Notes: generated from the letters alone by a model not told the origin. Shown: positions 24,361 to 35,908, counted from the stretch's first letter. The stretch is DNA of 64,000 bases from Ligula intestinalis (GCA_036362985.1 JAYGXS010000001.1:21131296-21195295); one strand, 5' to 3'. Numbers and translations: made by a program.

Positions 24361-26600
24361 TATTTGGGTAGATATACTGTGAGCCAGTACCACATATTTC
24401 AAAATAATTGAATACAGAGGAAGATGTTCCTTTCGCCATGCGATTGTAGGATACACATCCAGGTTTGCAGACCTTTCAGAATTTCCATGGAATATAAGGA
24501 TGCGCACCTGCCTAGTAAAACGAAGGCACCCACGAAGGGCCACACGCAAGTTAGCTCGCATTGTTGTTACTGATCAGGTTTCTAAAGAACGAAACAGGTT
24601 ACTATCAGACGGCGGTGATTGACGTTGGTAGTTTGGCCAACAGCGTTCATATTTACTACATATTATCTTCTATAGCTTAATGCTTCTTAGGTAAATGGCC
24701 GCTTGTAAATTGTCCCAGCATTTTTGCTCACGATTATCAGACTGGCGTACAATGTTTACCCCACTTTACACCACAATGCACTTTCCGATTTACCATCCCA
24801 AATGAAAAATGAAATTTTATCTTACTTTTGACACAAACGCAAACTTATTAGTCAATCCCACAGTCCTGGGGGCAATTTACAAGAGGCACATATTGAACAA
24901 ACAGTGCCCTTAACTAACTAGAGGAACTTTGTCATAACTAGAAGATGGGATGCCTTGATAGTTCACCTCTTTTTACAGGAGAGTAAAAAGTTTCCCGTAC
25001 TAACCGCTCCTCACCAGTCAGAGAAATACTATATTCCGGCAAACCTACAGGTAGGAAAGTACCCGCTTCCTGCCTTAAAACTTTCCTAACCATGATCGGA
25101 ATTTTAATGTTAAGTACTGCTTGACCACTACCGAGATTTGGGCCATTCCTAGCTGCAAAGGCCTTGCAAATATTTCCCCTGCTGAAAACTGTAAAGTAAA
25201 ATGAGCATTACTTTGGACGCCTAGCTATATTAATACAGTGAGGTAATGTGGCCATTCAAGCCCTGAAGGTTGATTTCCGTTGTGTGGAAGATTAAATAAA
25301 TGGCAATTGAAAGTCCAAAACTTCGGCAACTTTTCGGATGTACCTTGAAATTCTCTTAACTCACATAACAACCAATGCTCACCTTGGAGGTAATCGTAAT
25401 ATTTTTTTGTATTTTCAAATTATTATTAATCATGTTGTTCCCTGTCTGCCTTCTTCCTGGAAAAATGTTCATTTTCTCCGGGTAAGATCCCTGCTCGTTG
25501 TGCTTGTGAAAGCATCTAATGTTAGTTCACGTCTGAAACGCAATATTTATAATCGAAAAAACGTGTTTTTCGTGGGATGCAGGAGAACTGAGGAAGATCT
25601 GGATCTGACTGCACTAAGAACATCTGGACATGAAAGGGACTGTTTTACCTTCAGTACTCGTACCTTGTTTTCACAGAAGGGAATATTTGAAGCTATAATC
25701 AAGCCAACGTTTGGTTCCAGCGACCAACTCTGCTTATTTTCAACTGCTTCCTAGAACCCGCATTTAAATTCTTTCGCCATCCAGTCAAGGTCTATAGGCG
25801 CGATGCGGTTGACCACTGTACACGCAAACTAACCTAACTACTATAGCAAAATAAGAAGTTAGTTATCTATAGTAGATTATGGTATTGTTTATAAGGAACC
25901 CATACTTAACAACCAAACTCTAGTATGATGACCCCCTTCCAATGTGCTCCACTGTTTCATGTTGCTGTTCATGTTCATTGTTAGTGTCATTTTTGCGGCA
26001 GCTTGAAGGTGGTCATTAAGGTTAAATCTAATGTATGGCTAGTAGCATTGACTCATTCAATCACCAGTTTCCACAATACGAGGATTCTAATCACCGCGGA
26101 GGTCCTTCTCTTGAAAACACTATTTCTTGTTTAGATAATCTCGTTGTGGGGGCCTCGAGGTTGCAGTTTCCTAGATCCCTATTTTAACGTACCTATGCTG
26201 TATAAGTTGATGGGTCCCATGCTTATATGTTAAAAGAAGACCATTTTCTTTTAATCTCAAGTGTGTTTCAATCATGTCATCCGGGTTTGCATTAGCCAAC
26301 CTACACCCCATATGCATAAAACCCAACATGCACTCGAAGTAAAGTGTTGCATTTACATGAAAAGGGACATTTTATTTGTTTTTTTTCATACTCCGTTCTC
26401 AGAAATGAATAAAAGAGCAGCGATGAGGTAGTATTCACGTCCTCTATATGGTCAAGTAGTGGCCTGCGCTCGTTATCCAAAACCGAACTTACTCCTCTAT
26501 GGACACTGTTAATTCTCTCCATGTTTGCTTTTCGTCCTAACATCGGAAATTATGGCGTCCGGAAAAGGAACACGCCTTGGTATGGAGAGCGAATCCCCCA
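24361..26600. other. intergenic, nothing recognised
   Basis: A 138-codon plus-strand frame at 25,338-25,754 has no recognisable motif and no codon-level support; I treat it as chance. No integrase follows the gypsy fragment. Confidence 0.4.
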
Positions 26601-26639
26601 TGCACTCACAGCAGTCGCCTAAAAGGGCAGACCAACTGA

Positions 26640-26985
26640 GTCATGGCTGCAATCCAGGCTCCCTCGGTGCGTGACGGCTACATGCATACCACCCGTACCG
26701 TGTGTCGAGTAAACCAGACGACCACCCACATAGCAGGAGCAGTGGCCGTAGTCGAGGTGAGTCGCACATTATACGCTAGGAATATTCTGGAAAGACTGGA
26801 GCCATATAACTTTGCCAAAGTGGACAACCTACATTATCTGGCGGACCTCGCAGACCCCGAAAGCCCCACGGTCTTTGTGTGCTGCTGAATAAAGCCGTTG
26901 TCTATCAGAACCGCTCTGTTGCCTTCTGCCTACTAGTCGGGTCAGAACAAACTTTGGCTATAGCAACTGGCGACGCAGAACGAAC
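26640..26985 (+). mobile_element. possible LTR 3' portion with primer-binding-site-like sequence
   Basis: A polyadenylation signal AATAAA (about 26,887) lies in a pyrimidine-rich block. It is followed by GGCTATAGCA ending in CA at 26,965 and then TGGCGACGCAGAACG. An LTR ending in CA followed directly by TGGCGAC is typical of gypsy elements primed by a tRNA 3' end. The left LTR edge and a downstream gag were not found, so this is a relic or solo LTR at best. Confidence 0.4.
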
Positions 26986-29589
26986 TGGGATATAACACAT
27001 TTTAATATATAATGGTCGGATTTGACAGAGCTTTTGGATTGATAAGTTTCATCTCAAAGTAAAAGAATGATTAAGATATTTTTTTCTAGTTTATTAACAG
27101 CTGAAATAGTTGGAGTCGTGATGCTGTCCAAGAGGTTGTTAATCATCTACTCTAGCAGAGCTGATTAAAATATTGCCCGTTAACTGCAGTCCGGATGATG
27201 TGATATGCCCTTTGCAAAGATACTTCAGTGAAAACAATTGCGCAAGTCAAAAAGTCTCCACTATTTGTTTTCAAGTTAGTAGAAGTGTTTTGACTACTTT
27301 TTAAAATCTCAATGGTTGGTCCCTACCAGTGAATGGGAAACAGGACCGAATATTAAGACCAACGATTCGGATTTTAATAGGTAGGCTAGGCCATCCAAGT
27401 CTTTCGCAGACGGATAAGAGTAGACAGTTTCCTGGAACGACTGTGTCTACATAGCAATCTACAATATGTGCCCAATTTTTGTGCTACGGAGACAGGGGGC
27501 AATAAAAACAACAATAATGTATGCTGATTTACCGACATTATCAAAGTTAACAAAGAACGGTTATCGAGCAAGCAGTGAAAATCCACTAAAGTAGTAGGGC
27601 AGATTAATTTAGGCTTAAGATAATGTTAAGTTACTGAATCATTGAGATTATTCCGCTTAAAAAATGCAGCCTGGAGGTGGAGGAGACGCAGAACGGAATT
27701 CTGTTTTGCTAAGAGACAGAGGGAATTTTATTCCATTTCAGGAAACTTAGACCTGTATCGGACATGACACACACGGATGGGCGATTAATCAGTTCCAGTC
27801 GCAGCAGTTTCTGAATGGATTCAGATACAGACTACAGAGGTCATAGCTACAGAAAACAAATTTTAGTGGATTCGGCACCACGGATATTTGACAATTGTTT
27901 TGAACGTAGAAAGAATGTGACAGTTGGTTTAAAGAACTGACAGATTTGCTTAAATGTTAAGGTTCTTAATGGTTTTTGCAGATAGTAATTGCGTCAATTA
28001 ACAAAAACTGGCGATATATAACTGTTTTTGACATAAAAAGGAGCAAAAAGAGCTCAGGCAACTGTTGCGCTGAGGGTGGTTAAGGTTACTTAAAGTAATT
28101 GTGCGTAACATCTACGGCAAATTGATAGTTTCTACAATAAGAATACTGTTCTGTTATCGGAGAAGTAAAAAATGATTAAGACTTTAAGTTCACAGCGTTC
28201 TCAAGTAGTTAAAAATGTGTGTTTCTGCGTTACATAAAAATTTCATTGTCTTCTGTTCACTAGCGCGATGGCACATTGATCACAATAAGAAGTATTTAAG
28301 GCCAAGTGTAATCTGATTATCTCGAGAGGAGTTGATATGTTAGAAGTTTTCCAATGACGGATAATTGGACAGCTTGTTCTGTGCTTTGAAGAGCTTGTGC
28401 TCTTGTCCATCACATTGAGGTTTGTGGGCTCTTGGCCCTACTTACGTGTTGTTTAAATTTATCAAGAACCAAGTTTGTGAAAACTAAATACAACACTTTG
28501 TTTCACACTTTCGGTTTTGACGCGTGCTAGCAACTATCTTGCTAATCACTCTCCACAGCTCAATTCCCTCCTCACCTGCCGCTGTTTATTTTGCCCTTCA
28601 ACGACACCTCTCTGGTGATCACTCTCGGGCTCCAGGAGAATCCAGCGACAAGTTGCAAACGAGTTTCCTCCACATTTTGCAACTCACAGCCCAACGAACT
28701 TGGATCCAGTCCTCGCAGAGTTATCCTTTGGCAAGTCGACTACTTGACTACTGCCGACTAGGATCGCGAAGGATCTAAGTGAGTTGTATCATTTCTAATC
28801 TTCATCGTCAATCTCTTTACTGGATTTTGCGACTTTTCCACTAGAATAGACTGGTAAATCCCTTATTAGCATTTAGTGTACCCTTGAAAGTTTTCATCGC
28901 GTATTTGCTAAGACGTTTTATATATTTGTAGCGATAAAGCCACTACAGGTTCTTGACATGGGGTACAAAAGGGTTTTGAAAAACAACAGGAATACTTATG
29001 TCTTGAGCAATAATGCCACGTGCAGGTCGATGATCTCACCAAAACACTGACTGAGACCTTGTTATAAGATACGAAAATACGTCACGTGCGGCACCACAAG
29101 TTACAATTTTTGAAATCCTGTTTTAAATTTTCGTACGCAATATCGTGATTTGTCCGTTTTATCAGTAGTAAACATTTAGATAATCGGCGTTATGAAGCAA
29201 CTGCAATACATTTTTGGAAAAGGCAGGAGAAGGGGGGGGTCAAGCACATTATTTTGTGTAACCGGAGGTGTTAACGCGCTGTATTCTAAAGTATATTTCC
29301 ATACAGAAGCATTCCAGTGCAGAAGTATTTAAATTGTTTCGTGAGAGAAAAGCGATCATAAAGGTAAAATGTTTTATGGAAATTAAAGGTGAATATGCAA
29401 ATAAAAAATTCACGTCTCTATATGTTAGACAGGATCCACGATAGAGAGTTTAAGTCACTTTATTAAGGGCAGAAGACTTTCACCCTTGAGCTCCCTTTTT
29501 ATAACCGAAAATCGCATAATAGGTCCACCGTAAAAATAGTACATATTACAAATGTAGGCTGAACATCAACGATAAGTGTGAGCCAGTTG
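26986..29589. other. intergenic, nothing recognised
   Basis: AT-rich. An 84-codon plus-strand frame at 28,524 sits in a more GC-rich patch (28.52-28.78 kb) and resembles nothing I know. Confidence 0.45.
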
Positions 29590-30154
29590 CAAGGTGCTGC
29601 TACTGACACTTTGTTAATTGTATCTATCACAGTTTCTCAGCAAATGAAAATCAAGTTTGTGTTTAAAAATGTCAACAGTATGTGAGAGGACCACATCTTC
29701 CGGGAGTCCGTTCCATGCTCCAATGACCCTCTGGGAGAAGGCGTTTTGTCGAACGTCGATACGGGCCGGTTTCCTCTGTAGTTTAAAAGGATGACCTCGT
29801 AGATGGTCAGTCCGAGCCAATTCGAAGAAATCATCCAATTCTAGGGAGCAGTCTCGGCCTCTAACAATACGGTAGGTTGGTATGAGGTCCCCGCGGAGTT
29901 GCCTATAATTGAGAGGGAAAAGATCAAGTTCGGTCAGTCTTTCTTCATAAGGCAGATGACCAAGATTCTTTACCATCTTCGTAGCCCTCGCCTGCAATTG
30001 TTGAAGGTGTAGGTAATCCTTCTTGAACCACGGACGCCAGGCATGGACAGCATACTCCAAGTGGGACCGAACAAACGCTCCGTAGGTTTTCCTGAAGAGC
30101 TCCTTGTCAATGTTGAAGAATCCCCACCTACTCACAAATATCACTCATAGCGGC
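29590..30154 (-). mobile_element. LINE C, segment 4 of 4: C-terminal end of a CR1-type RT protein
   Basis: On the minus strand a frame of about 176 codons reads IFVSRWGFFNIDKELFRKTY, LEYAVHAWRPW, LQARATKMVKNLGHLPYEE, LFPLNYRQLRGDLIPTYRI and ends ...WNGLPEDVV...LRNCDRYN-stop at 29,614. The RATKM, LPYEERL, RQLRGDLI series is the typical tail after the RT domain in CR1 LINEs. The piece starts exactly where the minus-strand segment at 34.25 kb stops (...LKPSTQCVKAAKRV), so I read it as the same element interrupted by LINE A. Confidence 0.85.
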
Positions 30155-30757
30155 GCGAAGTTTGAAATTGTTTGCGAATTTCAAGTCTCTCGAGCTTACG
30201 TGTTTTTTAGTCTCTATCTCAGTATAGAAGACACGCTTCTTGGAAATTATTCAAAAATTGACTATATATTTCCAAAGTTTGGAATTTTCTACGTGGAAAT
30301 CTGAATCCGGTCGCTCTGAAAAATTCCTCCGCTGTGAATTATTTCCAAAGTTTTGAAATTGCTTCTTGGACGTGTCGATTTTGTGAAAAACTCCTCTGTG
30401 CCACAAAAATCTGCACATCTCCGAATTTCACGCCGAGGCTGAGTCCTTATATCACTGTGTTGTTATATACCTTATCCTAATATTGTCATCATATTTAGGA
30501 TAAAAGTGACCCTCACGTTAGGATAAAAGTGACTCTCACGTTATTCCTAAGGAAATTTTTTAACCAAACACATTTCATTGCATCTGTCAGGAACTCAATA
30601 TTTTACTCTGACTTGCTGTAACCTGCTTGTCTCCGTAAACTTGCACTATCCGGCCAATCAATCTTCTCTCCGCCTCACTCCTACGGGCTCTTGGGTTTGG
30701 CTTCCGACTTACTTGGCAATATCAGACGCAGGTTGTAACAAAAAAATCTTACATAGT

Positions 30758-31171
30758 ATGGAGAGTTTAGATGCTACAAGTCCGTTAGCACGAAACGCTT
30801 CGCCTCCGCCTGATCTCGAACCTGGGTCGCCAAATCTGGTTATTAGCGGTGTTAGCACCTCAGGCAGCCCGGCCACTTCGACAAGGGCCCTTGACAACCA
30901 TGTTAAGATACGACCAGAAAGCAACTGCCAATATGGCCACTTAGATAATTTTATAAATTCTCCACCTCCCGCCAAACGGCCAAGATGTCGAGTACGTTTA
31001 CCGAAGTTAGACTGTGAGGACTTCGTTCTCCGCCAGAAGTTTTCGGAGATGAAGCAGGAACTTTACCACGAGGTAAATAAACTGAAACAAGAGATAGCCT
31101 ATCTAAAAACGCATATTTCTTATACAGCGGTTAAAACAGCCCTTGTCGGCCAAAAAGCCGGGGGTAAATAA
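30758..31171 (+). CDS. LINE A ORF1, N-terminal part (coiled coil)
   Basis: ATG at 30,758 starts MESLDATSPLARNAS. A basic NSPPPAKRPRCRVR patch around residue 70 looks like a nuclear or RNA-binding signal; the related SPPAKRARS occurs in LINE C. It is followed by EMKQELYHEVNKLKQEIAYL, a heptad-patterned coiled coil as used for ORF1 trimerisation. The frame stops at 31,171, overlapping by 29 nt the next frame, which carries the rest of ORF1. Either an indel split ORF1 or the overlap is native. The upstream in-frame extension to 30,578 is probably untranslated. Confidence 0.65.
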   Translation: MESLDATSPLARNASPPPDLEPGSPNLVISGVSTSGSPATSTRALDNHVKIRPESNCQYGHLDNFINSPPPAKRPRCRVRLPKLDCEDFVLRQKFSEMKQELYHEVNKLKQEIAYLKTHISYTAVKTALVGQKAGGK

Positions 31172-32448
31172 AAGTACACATGCTCAGATAGCCTCGGCCG
31201 GTAAACCTGAAACTCGCATATCATCTGCCGAATCAAGTAAACCAGCGGGCGTCTCACTCGATCGCAAAGAAACTAAAATAAATCCGCAGTCTACGCCATC
31301 GTTACTCTGCTCAGGCAGCACTAACAATGATCTGCATTTGCGTCCTAGCGTCACATCGTTGCTTGATGCTGCACTAGAAAGCGATGATACAGAGGTCGAT
31401 AAGATCATGAAGCCAAAAGAGCATAGGGCTAGAAAGGCTCGAAAGTGTAAATGTGCCAGGAATGCGCAGTCAGCTAACCCAAAAACCGGCACATCAGGAC
31501 CCATCAAACCTTTAGTACCGGATACAGATGGCCGCTTGGTCGGAACTCGTGAGCTCGCAACAGATGCACCAGTGAGTCAAAAGCAGAATATAGTTGTAAA
31601 AGGGGCTCCAGAGATAGCGTCAACAATTGCACAAGAACGAGTTGACGCTGATATTGACTTGGATTTGGACATGTCTGTCGACACGCCTGAAACCTGCATA
31701 TTGGATCATGTGTCAAGCCCACGGGCTATACCATCGTCATTCGGCTTAAGCGACACTAGCAATTATCGGGATTTGCATCCTAGCACCACATCGTTGCTCG
31801 ATTCTGCACAAGAAAGCGATGACCAAGAGTTTGACAAGATCATAACTCAAAAGAGGCATAAGCCTAAGAAAGCCAAATGGTTCACGGGTTTGCATTCAGC
31901 TTATTCAATAGCCAGTACATCAGAACCGCGTGTACCGGATACAATTGCTCCCTCGGCTGAAACATGTGAGCTTGCAACATATGCTTCATTGAGTCGCAAG
32001 CAGAAAATAGTTGTAAAGGGGGCCCCAGAGTCAGATTCGTCAATTGCACAAGAACGAAGTGACCATGACGTGGGTCTTATGCGAGTGTACGCCAAACCGT
32101 TGCTAAAACCAGGCGAGTCTTTCCGCATTCTTAAGGCATCTCGAATAGGGAAGGCTCCAACAGCTCCAGAATCAATTTCTCGGCCACGACCTCTAAAAGT
32201 TATTTTAGAAACTGAAGCACAGGCAAAACTCTTGCTAGAGCGCAAACCATCCTTACGGAATCTGCATTCGCAAGTTTTTTTTCCAGCCGGATTACGAGTT
32301 GAAAGAGCGGAGAAAGATGAGACAGCTCATAATAGAGCTGGAAAAACGGAGAACCAATGGCGAGACAAATCTCAAAATAAGAGAGGGAAAAATAGTTCAG
32401 GTCAAAAGGACATCGCTCTGGTCGAAGCCGGTAACAGTGACGGCCTAG
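31143..32448 (+). CDS. LINE A ORF1, RRM-like and C-terminal part, with internal duplication and a T-run frameshift
   Basis: The frame opens before 31,143 and carries a Ser/Lys-rich stretch. Two related units follow: TSLLDAALESDDTEVDKI ... NIVVKGAPEIASTIAQER (about residues 63-166) and TSLLDSAQESDDQEFDKI ... KIVVKGAPESDSSIAQER (about 209-305). IVVKGAPE is the first strand of an RRM-like ORF1 domain; the second unit continues to SFRILKASRIGK and RPRPLKVILETEAQAKLLLE. At an 8-T run (32,275-32,282) the homologous text moves one frame: FFQPDYELKERRKMRQLIIE and so on to TAG at 32,446-32,448, as in LINE B. The apparent in-frame fusion of ORF1 with the endonuclease is therefore an artefact of this shift. 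Confidence 0.75.
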
Positions 32449-32480
32449 CTGTCCCGCCACCGAAACCTCAGACATGCCCT

Positions 32481-32981
32481 CTTAAATTGGTCGTTTTAAA
32501 GGCCAGATCACTGATTTATAAAATGCCTCTGCTCCAGACTATGGTTTTTGTTAACCGCCCAGACATTGTTATGGTAACTGAGACATGGGCATCGGCCTCT
32601 GTAGCTGACTCAGAACTCTCTGTTCTAGGCTATTCATGCGTTCGGAACGATCGAAACAATGGCCGTGGCGGAGGAAGCTGCATCTATATTAAGCAGCCAT
32701 TTGCATTTCTCCCGTTGGACTATCCACAATTCACAGCGGTGGAGGAGCGATGCTGGCTACGAGTTGTTCTAAAAAACAAATACTTTTTACTTGTTGGCTG
32801 TGTTTATCGCCCACCTAATGCCAATGCAGACTACGATCTTTGTCTCTCGCAGGCATTTCATGCCGCAGCTGACTTGAATCTTAAGTATTGCTTGATTGCA
32901 GGCGATTTTAACCTTCCTGACGTGCAATGGTTTCCACCATCCGGTCCTTCAAAGTTCCAGAACTTACTTGAGGCAATAGAT
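32481..32981 (+). CDS. LINE A ORF2, endonuclease domain, cut by gap
   Basis: The frame reads LKLVVLKARSLIYKM, RPDIVMVTETWAS, RNNGRGGGSCIYIK, LLVGCVYRPPNANAD and LIAGDFNLPDVQW before the Ns. These are the conserved blocks of an apurinic-type (APE) LINE endonuclease. The catalytic Glu (TETW) and the Asp/Asn pair (GDFN) are present; the first-strand Asn block (usually TNAQSL) is degraded to LKARSL. This enzyme nicks target DNA for target-primed reverse transcription. The rest of the domain and the RT lie in or beyond the gap. Confidence 0.85.
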
Positions 32982-33381
32982 NNNNNNNNNNNNNNNNNNN
33001 NNNNNNNNNNNNNNNNNNNNNNNNNNNNNNNNNNNNNNNNNNNNNNNNNNNNNNNNNNNNNNNNNNNNNNNNNNNNNNNNNNNNNNNNNNNNNNNNNNNN
33101 NNNNNNNNNNNNNNNNNNNNNNNNNNNNNNNNNNNNNNNNNNNNNNNNNNNNNNNNNNNNNNNNNNNNNNNNNNNNNNNNNNNNNNNNNNNNNNNNNNNN
33201 NNNNNNNNNNNNNNNNNNNNNNNNNNNNNNNNNNNNNNNNNNNNNNNNNNNNNNNNNNNNNNNNNNNNNNNNNNNNNNNNNNNNNNNNNNNNNNNNNNNN
33301 NNNNNNNNNNNNNNNNNNNNNNNNNNNNNNNNNNNNNNNNNNNNNNNNNNNNNNNNNNNNNNNNNNNNNNNNNNNNNNNNN
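32982..33381. other. assembly gap, 400 N
   Basis: Exactly 400 unknown bases. It falls inside a LINE open reading frame. Confidence 1.
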
Positions 33382-33384
33382 ACT

Positions 33385-33792
33385 ACAGAACACCGTAACT
33401 TAACCTACCAACAAAGGTGCGAACTTATAAAGCTGGATCCCCTATGGCTTCGTCGATTGCAGAAGGGTTTTTTTTTACTGTTTAAACTTTTGAATGGTCA
33501 AACCTTTAATCCTCTTAGTACAATAAGGCAGCTTGAGCACTCTCGACGCGCCAGTCATCGAGACGTATTTTTATTTCTTCCTATGGCACGTACAGTTAAG
33601 TACCGGCAATTCTTTTCAGTAAATGCCATATCAATCTGGAATAAGCTGCCCAAAAGTATTAAAACCCAGCAAAGCTACCCTATGTTTAAGAGAGCTTTAA
33701 CTAGTTTTCTACATTCAGGACAACTTTCACGAATTTTGGGTGCTGACTCGGTGGAATCTCTCTTTCACTCTGATGGCGTTCGTGGACTTTGA
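33385..33792 (+). CDS. LINE A ORF2, C-terminal end
   Basis: Open from the gap edge to the stop at 33,792. It reads TEHRNLTYQQRCELIKLDPL, LQKGFFLLFKLLNG, FFSVNAISIWNKLPKSIK and MFKRALTSFL. The FF-N-IWN-LP-I pattern is the usual C-terminal end of CR1/Jockey-group LINE proteins. It differs from the LPYEERL...RQLRGDLI ends of LINEs B and C, so LINE A is a separate subfamily, or the gap hides a junction between two elements. Confidence 0.7.
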   Translation, partial: TEHRNLTYQQRCELIKLDPLWLRRLQKGFFLLFKLLNGQTFNPLSTIRQLEHSRRASHRDVFLFLPMARTVKYRQFFSVNAISIWNKLPKSIKTQQSYPMFKRALTSFLHSGQLSRILGADSVESLFHSDGVRGL

Positions 33793-34245
33793 ACCCCGCC
33801 AGGCTTCATGCTGAAGATAATGCGGCTGAAGCAGCAGCCCGTAGTCTGCTAACCCTTCAGCCGATAGCGCGCAACTTTTGCCGACAACCATTGAACGAAG
33901 ACTGAGAAACTGTGTTCTTGTGCCAACCCTCTCCGTCTGGAACTAATGTTTTTAAACGATATGAAACAGTTCTCCTGCTGATGAGACAACTCAGCTTACA
34001 ACTGTACATTTATTCCGTTTGTATCATACCTTTGAAGGCAGGTTTTTTCACTTGAAACAAACTCCCTATCTCGCCCAGTATCGACAAAACAAAAAACCTG
34101 AAACAAAACCAAGACTGGCTGCAACATAGGGAGTTTGTTTTAGGTTTTTTCCGGTCTTCGAGGTGTTGGAAGGCGCCTAAGAGGTGCATTACCAACTCTT
34201 TACAATTGCCTGTAAACTGGCATAATAAACATATTATGATTATTA

Positions 34246-35297
34246 TGTCACGCGCTTAGCTGCCTTCACACACTGAGTAGATGGTTTAAGTGAGGAATTT
34301 ATTAGAACACCGAGGTTTTTTTTTTCGTTTATATCTGAAAGCGGGTGTCCATCGAGGAGGTATTGGAAGGAATCGTTCTCCTCATCAGTCCTTCTAGTAC
34401 GGAGTCTTAAAACCACACACTTGCTTATGTTGAAGTTTAAGTGCCAACGAGCAGACCAGCAGCTAAGTCGATTCAGACTCTCTTGAAGCGTTTTCCTAGT
34501 AGCGTCAGACCTGATAGCTCTCCAGAGTTTGACGTCGTTGGCAAACAGGAAAGCGCTGCAACCCAGGTCGTTGACACAGTCATTGATATAGATAAGGAAG
34601 AGCAGTGGCCCTTAGACAGAACCTTGAGGGAGCGACTCAGCATAGATGTAGGTTTGACTTCAAGTCACCGATGCACACAGTTTGTGATCGCCCTGTGAGA
34701 AAATCTATGATCCATGCCAGCAGGTTTCCTCTTTTGCCAATTTCTGACAATTTATACATTTGACGCTTATGTGGGACGCTGTCGAATGCCTTCTTGAAGT
34801 CCGTATGGATGACATCAACCTTACCATCTTCATCCAGTGCGCGGATCCACTGCTCAGTGGAGAGTAGAAGGCTGGAAAGGCAAGAATGGCTCTTTCTGAA
34901 GCCGTGTTGGAGCCCTGACAGAAGGTTGTTCTCCTACAAGAACTTCATTGTCGTCTTCTTCATTATCGTCTCCATCACCTTACGCAAACGCAAGTTAGGC
35001 TGACGGGCCGGTAATTGTTGACCTTCCTGTGGGTTCCGTCCTTGTATATCGGGTAAATATATGCCATTTTCCATTCGGATGGCAGTTTTCCTAATTGAAA
35101 TGAAGAACGAAAGATATGTGCTAGGGGCTCTGAGAGTTCGCTTGCCAATTCTTTCAAGCACTTGGCTGGTATATTGTCTGGACCGGATGACTTTGCATCT
35201 TTGAGGCCTTGCAGCTCCCTGTCAACTACAGATGTTGAAAAGAGTAGAGAATGGAACATATGGGCTTCCGAACAAAACAAATCTGACCACCATTATC
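34246..35297 (-). mobile_element. LINE C, segment 3 of 4: reverse transcriptase domain, broken
   Basis: Minus-strand text in shifting frames: FCSEAHMFHSLLFSTS, KSSGPDNIPAKCLKELASEL, PSEWKMAYIYPIYKDG, NNYRPVSLTC, LQHGFRKSHSCLSSL, VIHTDFKKAFDSVPHK, FLIYINDCVNDLG, FLFANDVKLW, and finally LKPSTQCVKAA at 34.26 kb. These are RT blocks in order. The Asp of DFKKAFD is present. The second catalytic motif (FADD) reads FAND here, so the copy would be inactive even without its frameshifts. Both ends meet inserted LINEs: A on the left and B on the right. Confidence 0.85.
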
Positions 35298-35805
35298 GGC
35301 CTCCGAGGAAATTAGATTTATTCGCGATATAGGCCTACAGGACGCTCTTGCAGCCTGTTGGGATTGAGGATATAATTCGATTGCCCGATATCATCTCCCT
35401 CAACCACCTTCATGAGGACTTATCTACGTTCTGCAAAATATTGTACTCTTCGGATTTTGAAGATAGTCGCCTCTACTGATTTCGCGACTTAGAAGTCCAT
35501 TACTCCATCGTGCATTGCAGATCGGACTTCTACGAAGGCTGAGTCAATCTTCTAACATAGAAATTCACTGTTTTATCGTTTAAAAGTACTCATCTTAGTT
35601 TAGGCATTTGGATTTCCAAGAGGAACTTAAGTTTTCTCAACATGACAGCCCTGTTCAACTGTTGAAGTCTCTTTCTATCGAAGGAACCTTGTTCTAGTAT
35701 ATTTTCCTCAAATTTTAGGCAATATCCTTGATCAGGAAATCTATTTTCGCTGATTGTAAAAAAACTTTGCAAACATGTTATGCTCGACTTCTGAAGAGAA
35801 AAAGA

Positions 35806-35880
35806 TTGCGCGACCAGGGTTCGAATACAGCACTACTAGCACCGCGGACGATCATGCTAACCATTACACCCCTACAACAC
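35806..35880 (-). repeat. tRNA-like sequence, antisense in the 5' region of LINE B
   Basis: On the minus strand GGGGTGTAATGGTTAGCATG matches the D-arm/A box of Gln/Glu/His-type tRNAs. About 30 nt further, TATTCGAACCC resembles the T-loop/B box. The acceptor stem does not close, so this is a tRNA-derived relic rather than a gene. It is transcribed opposite to the LINE. Confidence 0.5.
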
Positions 35881-35908
35881 GGTTGAATAGCGTTTGAAAA
35901 GTGTTTAA

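Larger units (their letters stand above)
30155..34245 (+). mobile_element. LINE A, CR1-like, inserted in LINE C; contains an assembly gap
   Basis: It comprises a 5' untranslated part, ORF1, the endonuclease start of ORF2, a 400-N gap, the C-terminal end of ORF2 and a 3' part ending in AATAAACATATTATG. Flanks on the plus strand are TATCACTCATAGCGGC (about 30,139-30,154) and TGTCACGCGCTTAGCTGC (about 34,246-34,263). They look like a diverged target-site duplication inside LINE C coding sequence. A 23-bp unit beginning TTAGGATAAAAGTGAC is doubled at about 30,495-30,541 in the 5' region. Confidence 0.75.

Noticed and set aside
25338..25754. 138-codon plus-strand frame considered as gypsy integrase
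   Set aside because: No HHCC zinc site or DDE pattern, and composition resembles random AT-rich translation.
31143..33398. A 751-codon frame joining ORF1 and endonuclease in LINE A, reading into the gap
   Set aside because: Homology shows the ORF1 C-terminus in another frame after the T-run, ending at 32,448. The fusion and the N-gap extension are artefacts.
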